Of a stretch of 31,095 nt of DNA, positions 6,645 to 13,857 are shown piece after piece. A program made the position numbers and the translations under genes. The notes beneath the pieces are model-generated. The model saw nothing but the letters and a program-made list of their open reading frames with translations, made no database searches and was not told the origin of the DNA. Positions within the stretch are counted from its first letter, which is position 1, and the number at the start of each line of letters is the position of its first letter. Origin of the DNA: Bacteroidetes bacterium 4572_114 (GTDB taxonomy: Bacteria; Bacteroidota; Bacteroidia; Bacteroidales; 4484-276); assembly GCA_002254335.1 (NCBI GenBank), contig NIVA01000035.1, forward strand, positions 1 to 31,095, written 5' to 3'.

Positions 6645-7823
6645 ATGGCAGAAAGAGCATTCATAACAGCAAAAGTCTTTAAATGGGCAAGAGAATCAGC
6701 TAAGGTGACTGAAGAAATTGCTGCGTCTAAAGTTACTGTGCCTGTTGATAAGTTTAGAGAATGGGAAGCAGGAGATAGCTTTCCAACTATAAGACAAGCT
6801 CAAAGTTTAGCCAAAGCATATAAAAGACCTTTTGCATTGTTTTTTCTGCCCGACATTCCTAATGATTTCCAACCACTACAAGATTTTAGAAAAGCTGGTT
6901 CAAAAGAATTAAGCACATCTTCAATATTTATTATTCGTGAGATTCAGCAAAAGCAAGCTTGGATTAGTGAAGTAAATGCGGAAAACAGGGAAGATATTGT
7001 TCCATTTGTTGGAAGGTTTTCATCAAAGGATAATCCAGTTTTAGTAGCTCAGGATATACTTAGTACATTAAATATTAATCCTTTAAATTACAATACTAAT
7101 AATCCGATTTTAAAATGGATTGATAAAGCTGAATCTAATGGTATTTTTATCTCAAGAACTAGTTTTATTCATTCAAGATTAAAATTGGATTCTAATGAAA
7201 TCCAGGGTTTTGCAATTGCTGACAATTACGCACCATTTGTTTTTGTCAACTCGGATGATTGGAATGCCCCACAATTATTTACTTTAGTTCATGAACTTGC
7301 ACATATTTGGATTGCTGAAACTGGTATTTCAAACGATTTGGAACCATCAATAAAAAAAGTAAAGGACTATAATCCAATAGAATTATTTTGCAATGAAGTT
7401 GCAGCAAATGCCTTAATACCAAAGGAGTTTGTTGAAAATCTTGATACAATAGCATTTACAAGTGCACAGGAAACCTTTAAGAATGCTAAAATTATTGGTG
7501 TAAGCTCTTTTGCTTTGCTAGTAAGGGCTTTGAACCTAAATGTCATCTCTTTCAATTCATACAAGAAACTTAAGATAGAAGCTGATTTTGAGTTTAATGA
7601 GTTTCAAAAAAGAGAAGCTGAAAAAAAAGCAAGACAAAAACAAAAGGAAAAGTCAGGAGGCCCCAATTACTTCTTGTTGCAATTAAATAGAAATAGTCGA
7701 TTATTTACGCAAACAGTATTGGACGCTTTTCGTGGGGGATATATTGAACCAACACAGGCTAGTAGTTTATTAAATGTTAAAGTAAATAAATTCCCAAAAC
7801 TTGAAGCACAAATGTATCGATGA
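6645..7823 (+). CDS. XRE-type HTH plus ImmA/IrrE-family metallopeptidase
   Basis: This protein has 392 residues. Residues 8-66 resemble an XRE-type helix-turn-helix (WARESAKVTEEIAASKVTVPVDKFREWEAGDSFPTIRQAQSLAKAYKRP). Residues 165-275 hold the ImmA/IrrE zinc-peptidase core, with H216-E-L-A-H220 (the HExxH site) and the downstream glutamate E251 in FCNEVAANALIP. Known ImmA/IrrE enzymes cleave repressors in phage, ICE and stress responses, and the HTH-plus-peptidase form is common in mobile regions. Its stop overlaps the start of the 7820 gene by four bases (ATGA), so the two are translationally coupled. The pair is clearly AT-richer than the surrounding genes, a sign of transfer. A role as antitoxin or regulator of its PIN-like partner is inference. 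Confidence 0.9.
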   Translation: MAERAFITAKVFKWARESAKVTEEIAASKVTVPVDKFREWEAGDSFPTIRQAQSLAKAYKRPFALFFLPDIPNDFQPLQDFRKAGSKELSTSSIFIIREIQQKQAWISEVNAENREDIVPFVGRFSSKDNPVLVAQDILSTLNINPLNYNTNNPILKWIDKAESNGIFISRTSFIHSRLKLDSNEIQGFAIADNYAPFVFVNSDDWNAPQLFTLVHELAHIWIAETGISNDLEPSIKKVKDYNPIELFCNEVAANALIPKEFVENLDTIAFTSAQETFKNAKIIGVSSFALLVRALNLNVISFNSYKKLKIEADFEFNEFQKREAEKKARQKQKEKSGGPNYFLLQLNRNSRLFTQTVLDAFRGGYIEPTQASSLLNVKVNKFPKLEAQMYR

Positions 7824-8329
7824 GTATAATAGATAGAATATATTGTTTAGATGCTAATGTGCTTATTCAATCTTGGCAAAAGTATTACTCACCAAATATA
7901 TGTCCAAGCTATTGGGATACTTTAAATACACTGGGAGAAGATGGTAGGATTTTTTTGCCAGAGATGGTTTATGAGGAAATTGTAAGAACAGAAGATGATT
8001 TATCTAAGTGGCTAAAATCTGGCAATATTCCTATTAGAAAAATAGATGCGGATGTAACAAGATGTTTACAAGATATTTACTCTTCTAATCCATTTCATAA
8101 ATTCTTGGTCGATAATACTAAGGCAAGGTCGTTGGCAGACCCTTGGGTTATTGCTCACGCGATTAGTGAAAACGCAGTTGTTGTAACAAAAGAAGAAAAT
8201 GTAACAGCCTTAAATTCAAAGAAAATCAAAATCCCTAATGTTTGTGATAACATGAATATATCTTGGATAAATGATTTTCAAATGATTGCCGAAATGGGTA
8301 TAAGGTTTAGTTGTGCAATAGATAAATAA
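7820..8329 (+). CDS. DUF4411-type PIN-like protein, likely toxin partner
   Basis: This 169-residue protein overlaps the peptidase gene by four bases. It starts with YCLDANVLIQSWQKYYSP and contains LPEMVYEEIV, ARSLADPWVIAHA and VVVTKEE. The order D11, E52/E53, D107 and E125/E126 matches the acidic metal-binding residues of PIN-domain ribonucleases. The overall pattern (long insert after the first strand, ADPWVIA) matches the DUF4411 family. It is predicted cytoplasmic. PIN proteins in two-gene operons are usually RNA-cleaving toxins whose partner neutralises them. Here the partner would be a metallopeptidase with an HTH domain rather than a small antitoxin. I remember DUF4411 genes next to COG2856 (ImmA/IrrE) genes in many genomes, but toxin activity is not shown by sequence. 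Confidence 0.85.
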   Translation: MSIIDRIYCLDANVLIQSWQKYYSPNICPSYWDTLNTLGEDGRIFLPEMVYEEIVRTEDDLSKWLKSGNIPIRKIDADVTRCLQDIYSSNPFHKFLVDNTKARSLADPWVIAHAISENAVVVTKEENVTALNSKKIKIPNVCDNMNISWINDFQMIAEMGIRFSCAIDK

Positions 8330-8478
8330 AAAGCAAAGGACTTTATATCTTTCTCATCAACCCAACGGAAAACTCAATAGAAAAGATTTGGGTGAAATAA
8401 TCCACGCTACCATTCATTTCTCATTTTCAAGTAAGCTTCATTATTGATTGTTTTTTTTAGCCGGTGAGAATATTAGTC

Positions 8479-8486
8479 TAATTTTG
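8479..8486 (+). promoter_or_regulatory. Probable -7 promoter box for the CoA-transferase gene
   Basis: TAATTTTG fits TAnnTTTG and lies 44 bases before the start codon, giving a leader of about 40 bases. No TTG at -33 spacing was seen. The gap 8330-8530 holds nothing else recognised. Confidence 0.4.
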
Positions 8487-8530
8487 CTGTTAATTAATTA
8501 ACAATACAAAAACCAAAATTCCAGTCACAA

Positions 8531-9889
8531 ATGAAAATCGTCAACAGGGTAGAAGAGGCCGTCAACTCAACAAACATACCTGAAGGAAGTGTGATCTATA
8601 CTTCTGGAAATGCTGCTACGCCCCAAGTACTATTGCGCCATATAGCCGAGGACACATCCATAAAAAATGTAGAAATGCTCAGTGTTTTGATATTGGGCGA
8701 TATTGGCAAATTATTCTCCCCCGAAACCTGTGGACGGATTATGCACAGGGTTATCTTTAACGGCCCTTATTCGCGCGAGGCCATGAATACCGGTGGTGCA
8801 TCCTATCAGTTGATACACCTGTCGGATATCGCCAACCAGATGAAAGAGTATGTTAAACCAAACGTGGTTTTTATAAGTGTTGCAGGCCCTGACAATGGCG
8901 GTAATTTTAGCTACGGTACTACTGTTGAAGGGGTGAAAGGTGCGGTAGAATCGGCACTTGCCCAGGGGGGGACAATTATAGCCGAACGCAATGCCAAAAT
9001 GCCTTTTGTAATTGGGACCACCCTGCACGAAAATGAAATAGATTATTTGGTTGATACAGATTACCAATTGCCCAGTAGCCCGGTGCACCAGCCCGACGAG
9101 CGGGCAATGAAGATTGCACATCTCGTTACCGAGCTTTATGTTTCGGATGGCTGCACTTTACAATATGGGATTGGTGAAGTGCCTGAAGCCGTTACCGATG
9201 CAATCATCAAAAAAGGGGTCAAGGATTTGGGCATCCACTCCGAGTTGTTTGCCGATGCCATGCGCAGGTTGGTGGTTAACGGAAATGTTACCAACAAATA
9301 CCTGGATTTTAATTTTTCTTGTGCCTCCATTTTTCTTGCCAATGATGAGGAAGGTTACAACTGGATGCACTTCAATAGCTCGATACAAAGCAGGCCATCA
9401 AATATTACAAACTACATCCCAAACATTGCCAAAATGCCAAAAATGCTGGCAATCAACAGTGCCATTGGGGTTGACCTGCACAGCAATATCTGGGCCGATT
9501 CGCTTAATGCCACAAGCATCTACAGTGGCATTGGCGGCCAGGCCGATTTTCTACGAGGCTCCTATCTTTCAAAACTTGGAATCCCGATTATTGCCATGAA
9601 ATCCACTACCTCAAAGGGTGAAAACAAGATTATGGCCAAATGTCCCGAAGGGATTACTACCACAGGTATATCTGCCGACCCGGTTGTAATTGTTACCGAG
9701 CACGGGGCCTTCAACCCACGGGGCTTGAATATTGCCGAACATGCAGTTGGGATTGCCCACCTGGCCGAGCCGGAATGTCGCGAAAAATTGCTGAAATACA
9801 TTTACGACAGCAAGGAATACCACAATCCAAAACAGGCATTGAACGGCAATGCACCTAAGGGTTTTATTCCTTATGGGGATGTGAAATGA
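8531..9889 (+). CDS. 4-hydroxybutyrate/acetyl-CoA family CoA-transferase
   Basis: This 452-residue protein covers both halves of the acetyl-CoA hydrolase/transferase family (AbfT, Cat1/Cat2). Motifs include SGNAATPQVLLRHIAE near the start, LQYGIGEVPEAV (residues 210-221) and GIHSELF with Glu at position 238. Glu238 is the position of the CoA-thioester-forming glutamate in Clostridium 4-hydroxybutyrate CoA-transferase. The C-terminal part has GIGGQADFLRGS and EHGAFNPRGLNIAEHAVGIAHLAEP, both typical. The reaction is transfer of CoA from acetyl-CoA or butyryl-CoA to a carboxylate in fermentative metabolism, in the cytoplasm. The exact acid (4-hydroxybutyrate, butyrate, succinate) cannot be read from the sequence. 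The gene is complete and is followed by the M49-like peptidase gene in the same direction. Confidence 0.9.
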   Translation: MKIVNRVEEAVNSTNIPEGSVIYTSGNAATPQVLLRHIAEDTSIKNVEMLSVLILGDIGKLFSPETCGRIMHRVIFNGPYSREAMNTGGASYQLIHLSDIANQMKEYVKPNVVFISVAGPDNGGNFSYGTTVEGVKGAVESALAQGGTIIAERNAKMPFVIGTTLHENEIDYLVDTDYQLPSSPVHQPDERAMKIAHLVTELYVSDGCTLQYGIGEVPEAVTDAIIKKGVKDLGIHSELFADAMRRLVVNGNVTNKYLDFNFSCASIFLANDEEGYNWMHFNSSIQSRPSNITNYIPNIAKMPKMLAINSAIGVDLHSNIWADSLNATSIYSGIGGQADFLRGSYLSKLGIPIIAMKSTTSKGENKIMAKCPEGITTTGISADPVVIVTEHGAFNPRGLNIAEHAVGIAHLAEPECREKLLKYIYDSKEYHNPKQALNGNAPKGFIPYGDVK

Positions 9890-10014
9890 TTTTGGTCCCT
9901 AACATTTCTGGATGGAAATGGCAAATCGTACAGACATGCCGATACAAATTACCACATTATCAAATTATCCCTATCTTCGCGCCAAATTTCAAACCTAAAT
10001 TAAAATATTTAAAA

Positions 10015-11706
10015 ATGAGAAAGTTAGCAGCATTTTCTGTTTTAGTACTTTTTGTAATGTCAATTACATCTTGCGGTGGCCCTTGTGGTGAATCCATCGA
10101 AGGTCAACGGGCCGGCATTATCCCCCAGGGAGTTGATTTTGAACCACTGCCCGGGATAAACATGAAAGAAAAACTCAATGAGTTCGCCCCCTTTAAGTTA
10201 ACAGCCGACATCAGCCATTTGTCTGATAACGAAAAACAAATCCTTCCCTATCTTTTTGATGCGGCAAAAATTATGGAATCGCTTTATTGGAAGCAGGCCA
10301 TTGGCAATAAAAAAGATTTCCTGTCGAGGATTGAAAACGCGGATGCCAAAAAATTTGCACATATCCAATATGGCCCCTGGGACAGGCTGAACAACAACAA
10401 AACCTATCTCACCAATGTAGGGCCAAAGCCCGCCGGTGCCAATTTCTACCCCGAAGATATGACCAAAGAAGAATTTGAAGCACTTGAAGGTACTGACAAA
10501 AAAAGCCTTTATACACTTATCCGCAGGGATGATGAGGGAAACCTGAAAGTGATTTGGTACCATGAGGCCTATAAAGAGGAACTTGAAAAAGCTGCTGTTT
10601 TATTGCGAAAAGCAGCCAACCTTGCCGATAATGAGGGCCTGAAAAAATACCTCACCCTCAGGGCAGATGCTTTGGTCACTGATGAATTCCTGCCCAGCGA
10701 CCTGGCATGGATGGACATGAAAACCTCCAACATAGATTTTGTGGTTGGCCCCATCGAAAATTACGAAGACCAACTGTTTGGCTACAAAGCAGCTTACGAA
10801 TCATTTATCCTTATCAAAGATCCTGTATGGAGCAAAAGGCTTTCGAAGTTTGCTGCCATGCTGCCCGACCTTCAAAAAATTGTCCCCACAGACGAAAAGT
10901 ATAAAAAAGATATGCCCGGCTCCGATTCCGACCTCAATGCTTACGATGTTGTTTATTATGCCGGCGATTGCAATGCAGGAAGCAAAACCATAGCCATCAA
11001 CCTGCCCAACGACCCGAAAGTGCACGCAAGTAAAGGTACACGTAAGCTTCAGCTAAAAAATGCCATGCAGGCCAAGTTTGATAAAATCCTGGTGCCCATT
11101 TCAAAGATGTTGATTGCACCCGAACAACAGGGGCATGTTACCTTCGATGCCTTTTTTGCAAACACTATGTTTCACGAGGTTGCTCACGGCATGGGGGTAA
11201 AAAATACCATTAACGGAAAAGGTACGGCGCGTGAAGCTTTAAAAGAAACCTACTCGTCAATTGAGGAGGGCAAGGCCGATATCATGGGCTTGTGGCTTGT
11301 TGTGAAACTTCGCGAAATGGGCGAAATTACCGAGGGGGAATTGATGGACAATTACGTAACATTTTTTGCCGGTATATTCAGGTCGAGCCGTTTTGGCACT
11401 GCCAGCGCCCATGGCAAAGCCAATATGATGAGGTTTGCCTTTTTCAGGGAGCAAGGCGCGTTTGCCCGCGATGCAGATGGATTTTACAAGGTGAACCCCG
11501 ATAAGATGGAAGCCGCCATCAACATTTTGGTTGACAAGATACAAGCCATGCAGGGCGAAGGCGATTACGAAGCTGCCAAAGCCTGGATTGCCAAAGATGG
11601 TAAAGCTGGCCCCGATCTGAAAGCTGACTTAGACAGGCTTAACCAGGGCGGTATCCCGGTGGATATTGTTTTTATACAAGGCCCCGAAGTGATGGGGTTG
11701 AAATAA
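10015..11706 (+). CDS. M49-like (dipeptidyl peptidase III family) zinc peptidase lipoprotein
   Basis: The start chosen is ATG 10015. It gives a lipoprotein signal, MRKLAAFSVLVLFVMSITSC, with the lipid-carrying Cys at residue 20. The frame is open back to 9886, but that extension is not signal-like. The protein has 563 residues. Zinc motif: H387-E-V-A-H391 followed by GMG. The second motif, E417-E-G-K-A-D422, matches the EExxAD glutamate motif of family M49. Classical M49 enzymes have HExxGH; the shorter HExxH-G form seen here resembles the M49-like domain of NUDIX-fused plant and bacterial proteins. The expected activity is removal of dipeptides from peptide N-termini. The lipid anchor places it on the periplasmic side of a membrane. 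A terminator follows 17 bases downstream. Confidence 0.8.
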   Translation: MRKLAAFSVLVLFVMSITSCGGPCGESIEGQRAGIIPQGVDFEPLPGINMKEKLNEFAPFKLTADISHLSDNEKQILPYLFDAAKIMESLYWKQAIGNKKDFLSRIENADAKKFAHIQYGPWDRLNNNKTYLTNVGPKPAGANFYPEDMTKEEFEALEGTDKKSLYTLIRRDDEGNLKVIWYHEAYKEELEKAAVLLRKAANLADNEGLKKYLTLRADALVTDEFLPSDLAWMDMKTSNIDFVVGPIENYEDQLFGYKAAYESFILIKDPVWSKRLSKFAAMLPDLQKIVPTDEKYKKDMPGSDSDLNAYDVVYYAGDCNAGSKTIAINLPNDPKVHASKGTRKLQLKNAMQAKFDKILVPISKMLIAPEQQGHVTFDAFFANTMFHEVAHGMGVKNTINGKGTAREALKETYSSIEEGKADIMGLWLVVKLREMGEITEGELMDNYVTFFAGIFRSSRFGTASAHGKANMMRFAFFREQGAFARDADGFYKVNPDKMEAAINILVDKIQAMQGEGDYEAAKAWIAKDGKAGPDLKADLDRLNQGGIPVDIVFIQGPEVMGLK

Positions 11707-11723
11707 AAGAATTTTTTTAGGAT

Positions 11724-11754
11724 AAAAAGCCCGGATATTGCATTCGGGTTTTTT
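11724..11754 (+). terminator. Rho-independent terminator after the M49 gene
   Basis: The stem AAAAAGCCCG (11724-11733) pairs with CGGGTTTTTT (11745-11754) around an 11-base loop. The GC core is CCCG/CGGG and the 3' side is a T run. Confidence 0.8.
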
Positions 11755-11871
11755 AGTTTATGGATTTTTGGGTTTGGCTGGAATTAACAGATCATCCAGT
11801 TACTTGCTGACTGGGAGTTGTGTCAAAATGGGGAAAAACCTTTTAAAATCGATCCCTTAAAATAAATAGTT

Positions 11872-12090
11872 ATGATAATATCCAAGCTACAAAAAGTTCG
11901 ACCACTGGATGATTACCTCCTGCTTCTGACCTATGAGAATGGAGAAAAAAGAAAATTTGATGTAAAACCATACCTTGATTTGGGCATATTTAAAGAATTA
12001 AAGGATAAAACTGTATTCAATACAGTTCGCAAAAGTTTTGATACAATAGAATGGGCAAATGAGGCAGATCTGGATCCTGAAATTATTTAA
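11872..12090 (+). CDS. DUF2442-family small protein, C-terminus probably clipped
   Basis: This 72-residue protein has the DUF2442 pattern: LLLTYENGEKRKFDVKPYLDLGIFKELKDKTVFNTVRKSFDTIEWANEADLDPEII. Family members usually go on for a few more residues after DPExxY; here the frame stops right after EII. That stop lies where LytTR-protein sequence begins in another frame, so the end may have been lost in a rearrangement. DUF2442 genes often sit beside DUF4160 genes in toxin-antitoxin-like pairs. No DUF4160 partner is visible here, but a remnant pair lies at 25208-25587. Function is unknown. Confidence 0.75.
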   Translation: MIISKLQKVRPLDDYLLLLTYENGEKRKFDVKPYLDLGIFKELKDKTVFNTVRKSFDTIEWANEADLDPEII

Positions 12091-12134
12091 ACTTACATGT
12101 AAACTACAAAACCATTTTCCTGCTTGGTTATGGT

Positions 12135-12839
12135 GTGGTTACCATGGTGGCCCTTGGGTTTTGTGTTTTTGTATTGCCGATAATTATGAAAGGATATTTT
12201 CGTGAAGAAAACTGGACTGTTGGCAGACAGATTATTTTTGTGATGCTGATCTTCTTTCTTATCGGCCTGGGAAATTATTTTTATTCGGCCATCTTTTTTC
12301 GAATAACTGATAATTGGGTGATAGGAATGTTATCTTTCCAGGGCTTTACATTATTAATCGGCATTTTTCCCATAACGGCCACTACCTTGTATTCACACAA
12401 CAGATACCTGCAAAAAAATCTGAAGGAAGCCAAACTGGTCAATGTAAGAATTGATGATGATGTAATACAGGGAGCCGGGGGTAATTCTGATAAAAAGATA
12501 ATTCTGTCATCGGTGAACCAGGGCGACGGACCGGTTGAAGTTTTGCCCAATGATTTCCTGTTTGTCCAATCCGAAGGAAATTACCTTGAGGTTTATCTGT
12601 TGGAAGCCGGCAAGCCCCGGCACCGTTTAATTAGAAACACCCTTGTAAATGCTGAAACAATGTTGCAGGGGTTTTCCCCTCCATTAATGCGTTGTCACAG
12701 AAGTTATATTGTTAACCTCGAGCAAATTGAAAAGGTTAATGGAAACGCACAGGGACTGTTATTGAAAATGAAAAACTGTGAGGAAAAAGTCCCGGTCTCA
12801 AGAAAATATATCGAAGAGCTAAAGAGCAAACTAACCTGA
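12135..12839 (+). CDS. Membrane-bound LytTR-family transcriptional regulator, 5'-truncated
   Basis: From GTG 12135 the protein is 234 residues: three membrane segments (about 1-18, 33-50, 64-85), a linker, and a LytTR DNA-binding domain (about 139-232). That domain has FVQSEGNYLEVY, MRCHRSYIVN and VPVSRKY. The same frame is open upstream to a stop at 12078 and reads VNYKTIFLLGYG, which also looks like this family. No ATG, GTG or TTG is available there, however. Relatives begin with one more membrane helix, so about 50 N-terminal residues appear lost, with DUF2442 sequence in their place. The LytTR domain itself is intact, so DNA binding is plausible if the protein is made from the GTG. A phased repeat array that looks like its target lies 440 bases downstream. 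Confidence 0.8.
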   Translation: MVTMVALGFCVFVLPIIMKGYFREENWTVGRQIIFVMLIFFLIGLGNYFYSAIFFRITDNWVIGMLSFQGFTLLIGIFPITATTLYSHNRYLQKNLKEAKLVNVRIDDDVIQGAGGNSDKKIILSSVNQGDGPVEVLPNDFLFVQSEGNYLEVYLLEAGKPRHRLIRNTLVNAETMLQGFSPPLMRCHRSYIVNLEQIEKVNGNAQGLLLKMKNCEEKVPVSRKYIEELKSKLT

Positions 12840-12845
12840 ATAATT

Positions 12846-13260
12846 CATCGCGCAAAGACGCAGAGACGCAAAGTCTTGAAAAGGAGAAAAATAATAATTG
12901 AATTGTATAAATTCTTAAATATTGAATTTTCTGAGCATAGTTTGTTAATTTACTTATCCTTTGCGCCTTAGGGCTTACTCAGAAATAAGTCCGGGAATTT
13001 AGGGGCAATATTTTGTGCACAGGCAAGGCAAAAAACGCAATCATAGCAGGGATATAGTGAGTATTTTTAACGAAGCATGTGTGCAAAAGATGTTCATAAA
13101 AACCGGAAGTTATTTTTGAGCAAGCCCTTAGAGCCTTTGCGAGAGGTTTTATGAATATTGTAGGCTACACTAATTATTTTTTTTATAGAAACAGATTCCC
13201 GCGAAACGGCTTTAATTTCCAAATTCCACATTAACATCCCGTACGAACGGGATTAAATTA
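12846..13260. other. Intergenic region made of decayed palindromic repeats
   Basis: No gene is seen. GCGCAAAGACGCAGAGACGCAAAG (about 12849-12872; 20-base core GCAAAGACGCAGAGACGCAA) and the inverse CTTTGCGCCTTAG / GAGCCTTTGCGAGAGG (12959-12971 and 13131-13146) form the familiar GCAAAGACGC/CTTTGCG intergenic repeat of Bacteroidota. It is split by the 155-bp element at 12972-13126. ATCCCGT-acga-ACGGGAT (13236-13253) is a further 7-bp-arm hairpin. A run of nine C lies near 13267-13275. Confidence 0.6.
12972..13126. mobile_element. 155-bp MITE-like element with 5-bp target duplication
   Basis: The ends are imperfect inverted repeats of 23-24 bp: GGCTTACTCAGAAATAAGTC on the left and the complement of GGCTTGCTCAAAAATAACTT on the right, both followed by CCGG. 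CTTAG stands directly outside both ends (12967-12971 and 13127-13131). Removing the element and one CTTAG gives CTTTGCGCCTTAGAGCCTTT, an ordinary form of the surrounding repeat. There is no coding capacity. The termini differ from those of the 131-bp element, so this is a different family. Confidence 0.8.
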
Positions 13261-13281
13261 TTTTAGCCCCCCCCCTTTGCA

Positions 13282-13350
13282 ATTTGTCCCAAACCCTGGT
13301 ATTCGTCCCACCGTTATTACACTCGTCACAATACTTTGTCATTCATCACA
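13282..13350 (+). promoter_or_regulatory. Four phased decamer repeats: probable LytTR-type operator
   Basis: ATTTGTCCCA (13282), ATTCGTCCCA (13301), ACTCGTCACA (13321) and ATTCATCACA (13341) are spaced 19, 20 and 20 bases apart, about two helical turns. The consensus is AYTYRTCMCA. The last repeat ends four bases before the -33 box of the 13432 gene. LytTR regulators bind direct repeats spaced about two helical turns apart just upstream of the promoter, and a LytTR gene lies immediately upstream. The site-regulator link is inference. Confidence 0.7.
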
Positions 13351-13354
13351 ATGA

Positions 13355-13387
13355 TTTGGTTTGAGCCTGAAAGCCGATGTAGTTTTG
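13355..13387 (+). promoter_or_regulatory. Promoter of the Phe-pentad membrane protein
   Basis: -33 TTTG at 13355-13358 and -7 box TAGTTTTG at 13380-13387, with 21 bases between. It lies directly downstream of the four-repeat array and gives a leader of about 40 bases before ATG 13432. Confidence 0.65.
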
Positions 13388-13431
13388 TCAGCGAAATATT
13401 TATTCATTGTCAAACTAAAAACATAATTAAC

Positions 13432-13749
13432 ATGAAAAAGCATTGGATTTTAGGAGTAGCTGTAGTTTTGGTAGCAGCAGGTTTTATTTCAAATTATTTA
13501 GGTTATGATACTTTTGGATCAGGAAAGTTTGTAACCGATTATTTTGCCGCCGGCGATTTTGCCATTGGAATATTTGCCGCCGGCGATTTTGCCATAGGTA
13601 TCTTCTCAATTGGCATTTTCTCAATCGGTATCTTTTCGATTGGTATCTTTAACATCGGCCTGTTCTCGATTGGGATATTTGTAATTGCCTGGAAAAAAAG
13701 GTCACTTTTCGATAAGGTCAGGGGCTACAACGAGCAGGAGAGAGAGTAG
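13432..13749 (+). CDS. Small membrane protein with twelve Phe-centred pentapeptide repeats
   Basis: The start ATG 13432 is chosen because it follows the promoter and opens a signal/anchor. The frame is open back to 13336, but that part overlaps the operator. The protein has 105 residues. Residues 5-25 form a hydrophobic helix. Phe then recurs at 28, 33, 38, 43, 48, 53, 58, 63, 68, 73, 78 and 83 without a break. The pentads read GDFAI, GIFAA, GDFAI, GIFSI and so on. This equals the pentapeptide-repeat (beta-helix) pattern A-[DN]-[LF]-x-x with Gly in place of Ala and a strongly hydrophobic surface. A basic tail follows (WKKRSLFDKVRGYNEQERE). A right-handed quadrilateral helix in or on the membrane is possible. 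Function is unknown; its promoter suggests control by the LytTR regulator. Confidence 0.85.
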   Translation: MKKHWILGVAVVLVAAGFISNYLGYDTFGSGKFVTDYFAAGDFAIGIFAAGDFAIGIFSIGIFSIGIFSIGIFNIGLFSIGIFVIAWKKRSLFDKVRGYNEQERE

Positions 13750-13832
13750 TGAATAGTTAGGGATGCCGGGTGATGGGCGATGGGTGACGGATGTCGGATT
13801 GTTAAAACTGATTACCGATTACTCAAATTCCC

Positions 13833-13840
13833 TACTTTTG
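13833..13840 (+). promoter_or_regulatory. Probable -7 promoter box for the M16 peptidase
   Basis: TACTTTTG fits TAnnTTTG, 17 bases before ATG 13858. No TTG at proper -33 spacing was found. The preceding 13750-13800 is GGATGNCGG-type low-complexity sequence. Confidence 0.4.
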
Positions 13841-13857
13841 TGCCATAAATTTAGGAT

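Noticed and set aside
8711..9858. Long open frames on both strands inside the CoA-transferase gene
   Set aside because: They are shadows of a well-recognised 452-residue enzyme in the main frame.
9886..10014. Upstream 43-codon extension of the M49 gene overlapping the CoA-transferase stop
   Set aside because: It is not signal-like and would bury a clear lipoprotein signal that starts at 10015.
13336..13431. Upstream extension of the Phe-pentad protein
   Set aside because: It would run through the operator and promoter, and the ATG at 13432 opens a proper hydrophobic N-terminus.
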